The position numbers were made by a program, and so were the translations under genes. From Helicobacter sp. (GTDB lineage: Bacteria; Campylobacterota; Campylobacteria; Campylobacterales; Helicobacteraceae): a stretch of 27,196 nucleotides of DNA. Numbering within the stretch: position 1 is the stretch's first letter; the number at the start of each line of letters is the position of its first letter. Shown here one piece after another: positions 25,085-27,196 of this stretch. The notes beneath the pieces were generated by a model. The model had not been told where the DNA came from. It did no database searches and saw only the letters and a list, made by a program, of their open reading frames with translations. The stretch lies in assembly GCF_029067145.1 (NCBI RefSeq), contig NZ_JAIEFA010000010.1:1-27196 (forward strand), given 5' to 3'.

Positions 25085-25881
25085 TGGAATCCTATTATCA
25101 AGCATTGAAAATTGAAAGAATCTCTCCTAATGGGGGAGATTCCTTAGAATTTGTTGAAGACTGCGTGATAGCAGAGGAACGCATTGCCTTTTATCTCAAT
25201 GGCAAAAAGTTACTTTCAGTTATGAGTATCCCAAGAGAGCAAGATTGTCATATTGTTGGGTTTTTGATAAGTGAGGGTGTGTTGAGTGATGTTTCGCAGA
25301 TTCGGCGTTTGGAAGTTGCTAAAGATGGTAAATCTGTCGCAATAGAGGCAGAAATTATTGAGGAAAATCTCCAAAATCTTTTTCGTGAAAAAACATTGAC
25401 TTCTGGTTGTTGTGTAGGAGTTGCAGGGAATTTAGAAGGGCATATTGTAGAAAAATTTGTGGAATCTGATGTGAAGATTTCGTGTCGCGAACTTTTTGCG
25501 TATTTACAATGCTTTGAAGCCCCAAGTGAAATGTTTGAAAAAACGGGCTGTGTGCATAAGGCAATGTTGGTTTTGCGGGATTCCACGCTTATTTGTGAGG
25601 ATATTGGGCGGCACAATGCGATTGATAAAGTAATGGGAAAGGCGCGTTTGCAAGGGCTTGATACACGCAATGCGATTCTTTATGTGAGCGGGCGATTGTC
25701 GCTTGAAATGGTGATTAAAGCGGTGATGCACAATATTCCCATTGTGATTTCTAAGGCTGCTGCTACTCTTATGGGAGTGAAAGCAGCGCAAGAAACAGGC
25801 GTAACGCTTGTCGGCTTTGCGCGTGGCAAGAGGGCAAATGTCTATACGCATAGCGGCAGAATCCTTAATATAGATTCTTAA
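25084..25881 (+). CDS. fdhD: formate dehydrogenase accessory sulfurtransferase FdhD
   Basis: FdhD binds the bis-MGD cofactor and transfers sulfur from a cysteine desulfurase to it so that formate dehydrogenase becomes active. The 265-residue product has the family C-terminal signature DIGRHNAIDKVMGKA and LYVSGRLSLEMVIKA. The N-terminal sulfur-carrier motif is unusual: E. coli FdhD has Cys-x-x-Cys, whereas here the loop reads TSGCCVGVAGN with adjacent Cys109-Cys110 and no second cysteine two residues on. It overlaps fdhC by one base and closes the fdh operon. A weak hairpin (AAGC at 25880 with GCTT at 25898-25901) lies after the stop. Confidence 0.93.
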   Translation: MESYYQALKIERISPNGGDSLEFVEDCVIAEERIAFYLNGKKLLSVMSIPREQDCHIVGFLISEGVLSDVSQIRRLEVAKDGKSVAIEAEIIEENLQNLFREKTLTSGCCVGVAGNLEGHIVEKFVESDVKISCRELFAYLQCFEAPSEMFEKTGCVHKAMLVLRDSTLICEDIGRHNAIDKVMGKARLQGLDTRNAILYVSGRLSLEMVIKAVMHNIPIVISKAAATLMGVKAAQETGVTLVGFARGKRANVYTHSGRILNIDS

Positions 25882-25908
25882 GCTTTTATCAAATAAGGCT
25901 TTAGCAGA

Positions 25909-26439
25909 ATGGTTTTTCTCATTGGGGGCGAAACGCATACAGGCAAGACTTTCTTAGCGCAAAAATTACTAGAAATGCACCATTTTCCTTATATGAGTTT
26001 GGACCACTTAAAAATGGGATTTATACGCGGTATGAATCCCCCGCCTTTTGATGTTACAGAAGATGTTAAGATTGCTGATTTTATGTTTGATATTGTTGCT
26101 GGAATCATAAATGTTTGCTTGGAAAATACCCAAAATCTCATTATAGAGGGAGTTTATTTTCCTCCCTCTAAAACGCGGATATTTCTTGAGAATCCCCATA
26201 TCAAGATTCTTTATTTGCTTTTTAGTGAGAAATATATTTTACAAAATTACACACTTATTTATCAAAAAGAAAATGTAGTAGAAAAGCGAAAGATTGGAGA
26301 GAGGGATTCCAAAGAAGAGTTGGTAAGGAATCATACGAATTTAAAACAAGAGTGTTTGCGGTATTGTTTGCCTTTTTTGGAAATACAAGAAAACTATGAA
26401 AACGAAATTGCAAAAGCCTATGAGTTTTTTGCAATTTAA
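25909..26439 (+). CDS. small P-loop NTPase or kinase-like protein
   Basis: The 176-residue protein opens with a strand and Walker A loop, FLIGGETHTGKTF (Gly-x4-Gly-Lys-Thr, with Lys13), the fold of small nucleotide-binding kinases such as AAA_33 or zeta-toxin-like proteins. A hydrophobic strand ending in Glu-Gly, NLIIEGVYF (about 80-88), could supply the Walker B-like acid, and KILYLLFSEKYIL (about 102-114) is a further core strand. There is no transmembrane segment or metal-binding motif. The substrate cannot be guessed. It starts 27 bases after fdhD, so it may share the fdh transcript, but nothing in the protein ties it to formate metabolism. A convergent hairpin follows. Confidence 0.72.
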   Translation: MVFLIGGETHTGKTFLAQKLLEMHHFPYMSLDHLKMGFIRGMNPPPFDVTEDVKIADFMFDIVAGIINVCLENTQNLIIEGVYFPPSKTRIFLENPHIKILYLLFSEKYILQNYTLIYQKENVVEKRKIGERDSKEELVRNHTNLKQECLRYCLPFLEIQENYENEIAKAYEFFAI

Positions 26440-26455
26440 TGTATTTTTGATGGTT

Positions 26456-26477
26456 TGGAATCCCTTGCGAGATTCCA
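26456..26477. terminator. bidirectional hairpin between convergent genes
   Basis: TGGAATC (26456-26462) and GATTCCA (26471-26477) form a perfect 7-bp stem around CCTTGCGA. It lies in the 42-base gap between a + gene and a - gene, so it can end both transcripts. Neither side has a long T-run. The stem uses the same GAATC/GATTC core as the nuoN terminator. Confidence 0.6.
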
Positions 26478-26481
26478 TAGA

Positions 26482-27120
26482 TTATTTTGCAAAGCGAATC
26501 GGAATTTCTGGATTTGCAAGCCAAGTAGGAGAATCTAAATCCTTCAAGATTCCTTGCTCTATTTTTTGATTTTCATTCAAGCCCAAATCTTTTAAGTATT
26601 TGCGGTTAATGTAGCTAACCTCTATGGTTGTGCTAAAAAACAATTCTTTGGAATAAAAGATTTTGCCGTGATTATTAAAATGTAAATGAATGGGGCAGAA
26701 ATACTTATCCAAACGCTTAAGTTGCGTGATTCTTTGATGAAATCCGCTTTTTTCTTCGGGATTGCAGCCGTGGAATTCAAAAATCACTTGCGCAAAATTC
26801 TCCGCTAAAGATTCTATCTCAATTCCCTCTAACATTTCCCATTCTGCATTTTCAATGTCAATTTGTAAAATATTTGCCTGTGTGGAGTTTAGCTGATTGT
26901 CCTTGATGAGCGTTTCTAATGTAATGGTAGAATCGCTATTGTGTGTTGCAATGAATTTTTTATAAAAAGTAATATTGGGGTGCGTGTAGGGAGAATGTGC
27001 GATACTTCCATCATATTCTAACACTGGATAGCCAAGCTCTGCCATCTCCAAATCCCAAGGGGAATAATCAGAAACTCCTAGTGAAATTGCTTTTGGATTT
27101 TGCAAATAGGGGCTATTTGG
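26482..27120 (-). CDS. FkbM-type SAM methyltransferase, N-terminus missing
   Basis: The minus-strand frame encodes a methyltransferase of the FkbM type, proteins that methylate sugars or other glycan and antibiotic groups. SLGVSDYSPWDLEMAELGY, near the 5' end, is the SAM-binding part, and ILQIDIENAEWEMLEGIEIE is the conserved second acidic motif. A TTG at 27105 (reverse strand) could be read as a start, but the frame stays open beyond it (PNSPYL) into the G-rich end, and the SAM-binding motif lies only a few residues in. The real start is therefore probably lost. Its strand is opposite to everything else in the window, and the convergent hairpin at 26456 separates it from the fdh region. Confidence 0.72.
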   Translation of the reverse strand, partial: PNSPYLQNPKAISLGVSDYSPWDLEMAELGYPVLEYDGSIAHSPYTHPNITFYKKFIATHNSDSTITLETLIKDNQLNSTQANILQIDIENAEWEMLEGIEIESLAENFAQVIFEFHGCNPEEKSGFHQRITQLKRLDKYFCPIHLHFNNHGKIFYSKELFFSTTIEVSYINRKYLKDLGLNENQKIEQGILKDLDSPTWLANPEIPIRFAK

Positions 27121-27196
27121 GGGCGGCGGGGGGGGGGGGGGGGGGGGGGGGGGCGGGCGGGCGGGGGGGGCTGGGGGGGCGGGGGGGGGGGGGGGG
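27119..27196. repeat. near-pure G run at the window end, probably an artefact
   Basis: From 27119 onward the sequence is almost only G with scattered C and a single CT. This is far longer and messier than a natural homopolymer and has no coding sense on either strand. It looks like a low-quality contig end. A genuine phase-variable G/C tract of the sort found in Campylobacter and Helicobacter glycan genes may have seeded it. Confidence 0.8.

Noticed and set aside
25504..25938. Minus-strand open frame of 144 codons opposite fdhD
   Set aside because: Antisense to the conserved FdhD signature region, no ribosome-binding context and no family resemblance.
27119..27196. G-rich end as a G-quadruplex, telomere-like or natural simple repeat
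   Set aside because: No regular unit, irregular C and T interruptions, and location at the very end of the window fit a low-quality contig terminus better.
1..27196. CRISPR arrays, tRNA or rRNA genes, insertion sequences
   Set aside because: I saw no regularly spaced direct repeats, no cloverleaf-type sequence, no rRNA-like stretches and no transposase in any frame.

Overview
The window looks like a piece of a chromosome from Campylobacterota, most likely an enterohepatic (non-gastric) Helicobacter. The evidence is the low-GC, A/T-ending codon use; a 14-gene nuo operon in which nuoE and nuoF are replaced by two short genes resembling H. pylori HP1264 and HP1265; a UbiD-type decarboxylase; and a selenocysteine-containing, Tat-exported respiratory formate dehydrogenase, which H. 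pylori itself is not known for. The species cannot be fixed from the sequence alone. No rRNA, tRNA, insertion sequence, phage gene or CRISPR array was seen.

Layout. 1-223: possible C-terminal tail of an upstream gene, a small hairpin and a good sigma70-type promoter. 224-3600: a UbiD-family decarboxylase, a three-helix membrane protein and a CvfB-like S1-domain RNA-binding protein. 3601-3928: AT-rich intergenic region ending in the nuo promoter. 3929-17930: nuoA, B, C, D, HP1264-like, HP1265-like, G, H, I, J, K, L, M, N, all on + and mostly overlapping or nearly touching. 17931-18163: hairpin terminator followed by a TTGACT-17-TAAAAT promoter. 18164-25881: formate dehydrogenase operon, in the order multi-cluster ferredoxin-like protein, TorD/FdhM-type chaperone, small Tat protein of the 'formate dehydrogenase region TAT target' type, fdhA with an in-frame UGA selenocysteine codon and a SECIS-like hairpin, fdhB, fdhC, fdhD. 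25909-26439: a small P-loop protein. 26482-27120, minus strand: 3' part of a FkbM-type methyltransferase. 27119-27196: a nearly pure G run that is probably a contig-end artefact.

How the parts fit. Formate dehydrogenase would oxidise formate in the periplasm and pass electrons through FdhB iron-sulfur clusters and FdhC haem b to menaquinone. Complex I would feed the same pool from the cytoplasm, probably from reduced flavodoxin or ferredoxin rather than NADH, because the NADH/FMN-binding NuoEF module is absent. The UbiD-family enzyme is a plausible late menaquinone-pathway decarboxylase. The window is therefore largely an anaerobic or microaerobic electron-transport region.

The least explained parts are the 534-residue ferredoxin-like protein leading the fdh operon, the small Tat protein with a lipobox-like LAGC and a diverged C-terminal motif, an unusual Cys-Cys in FdhD, a strong hairpin between the chaperone and small Tat genes, and a visible excess of the 5-mer GAATC/GATTC throughout the window.
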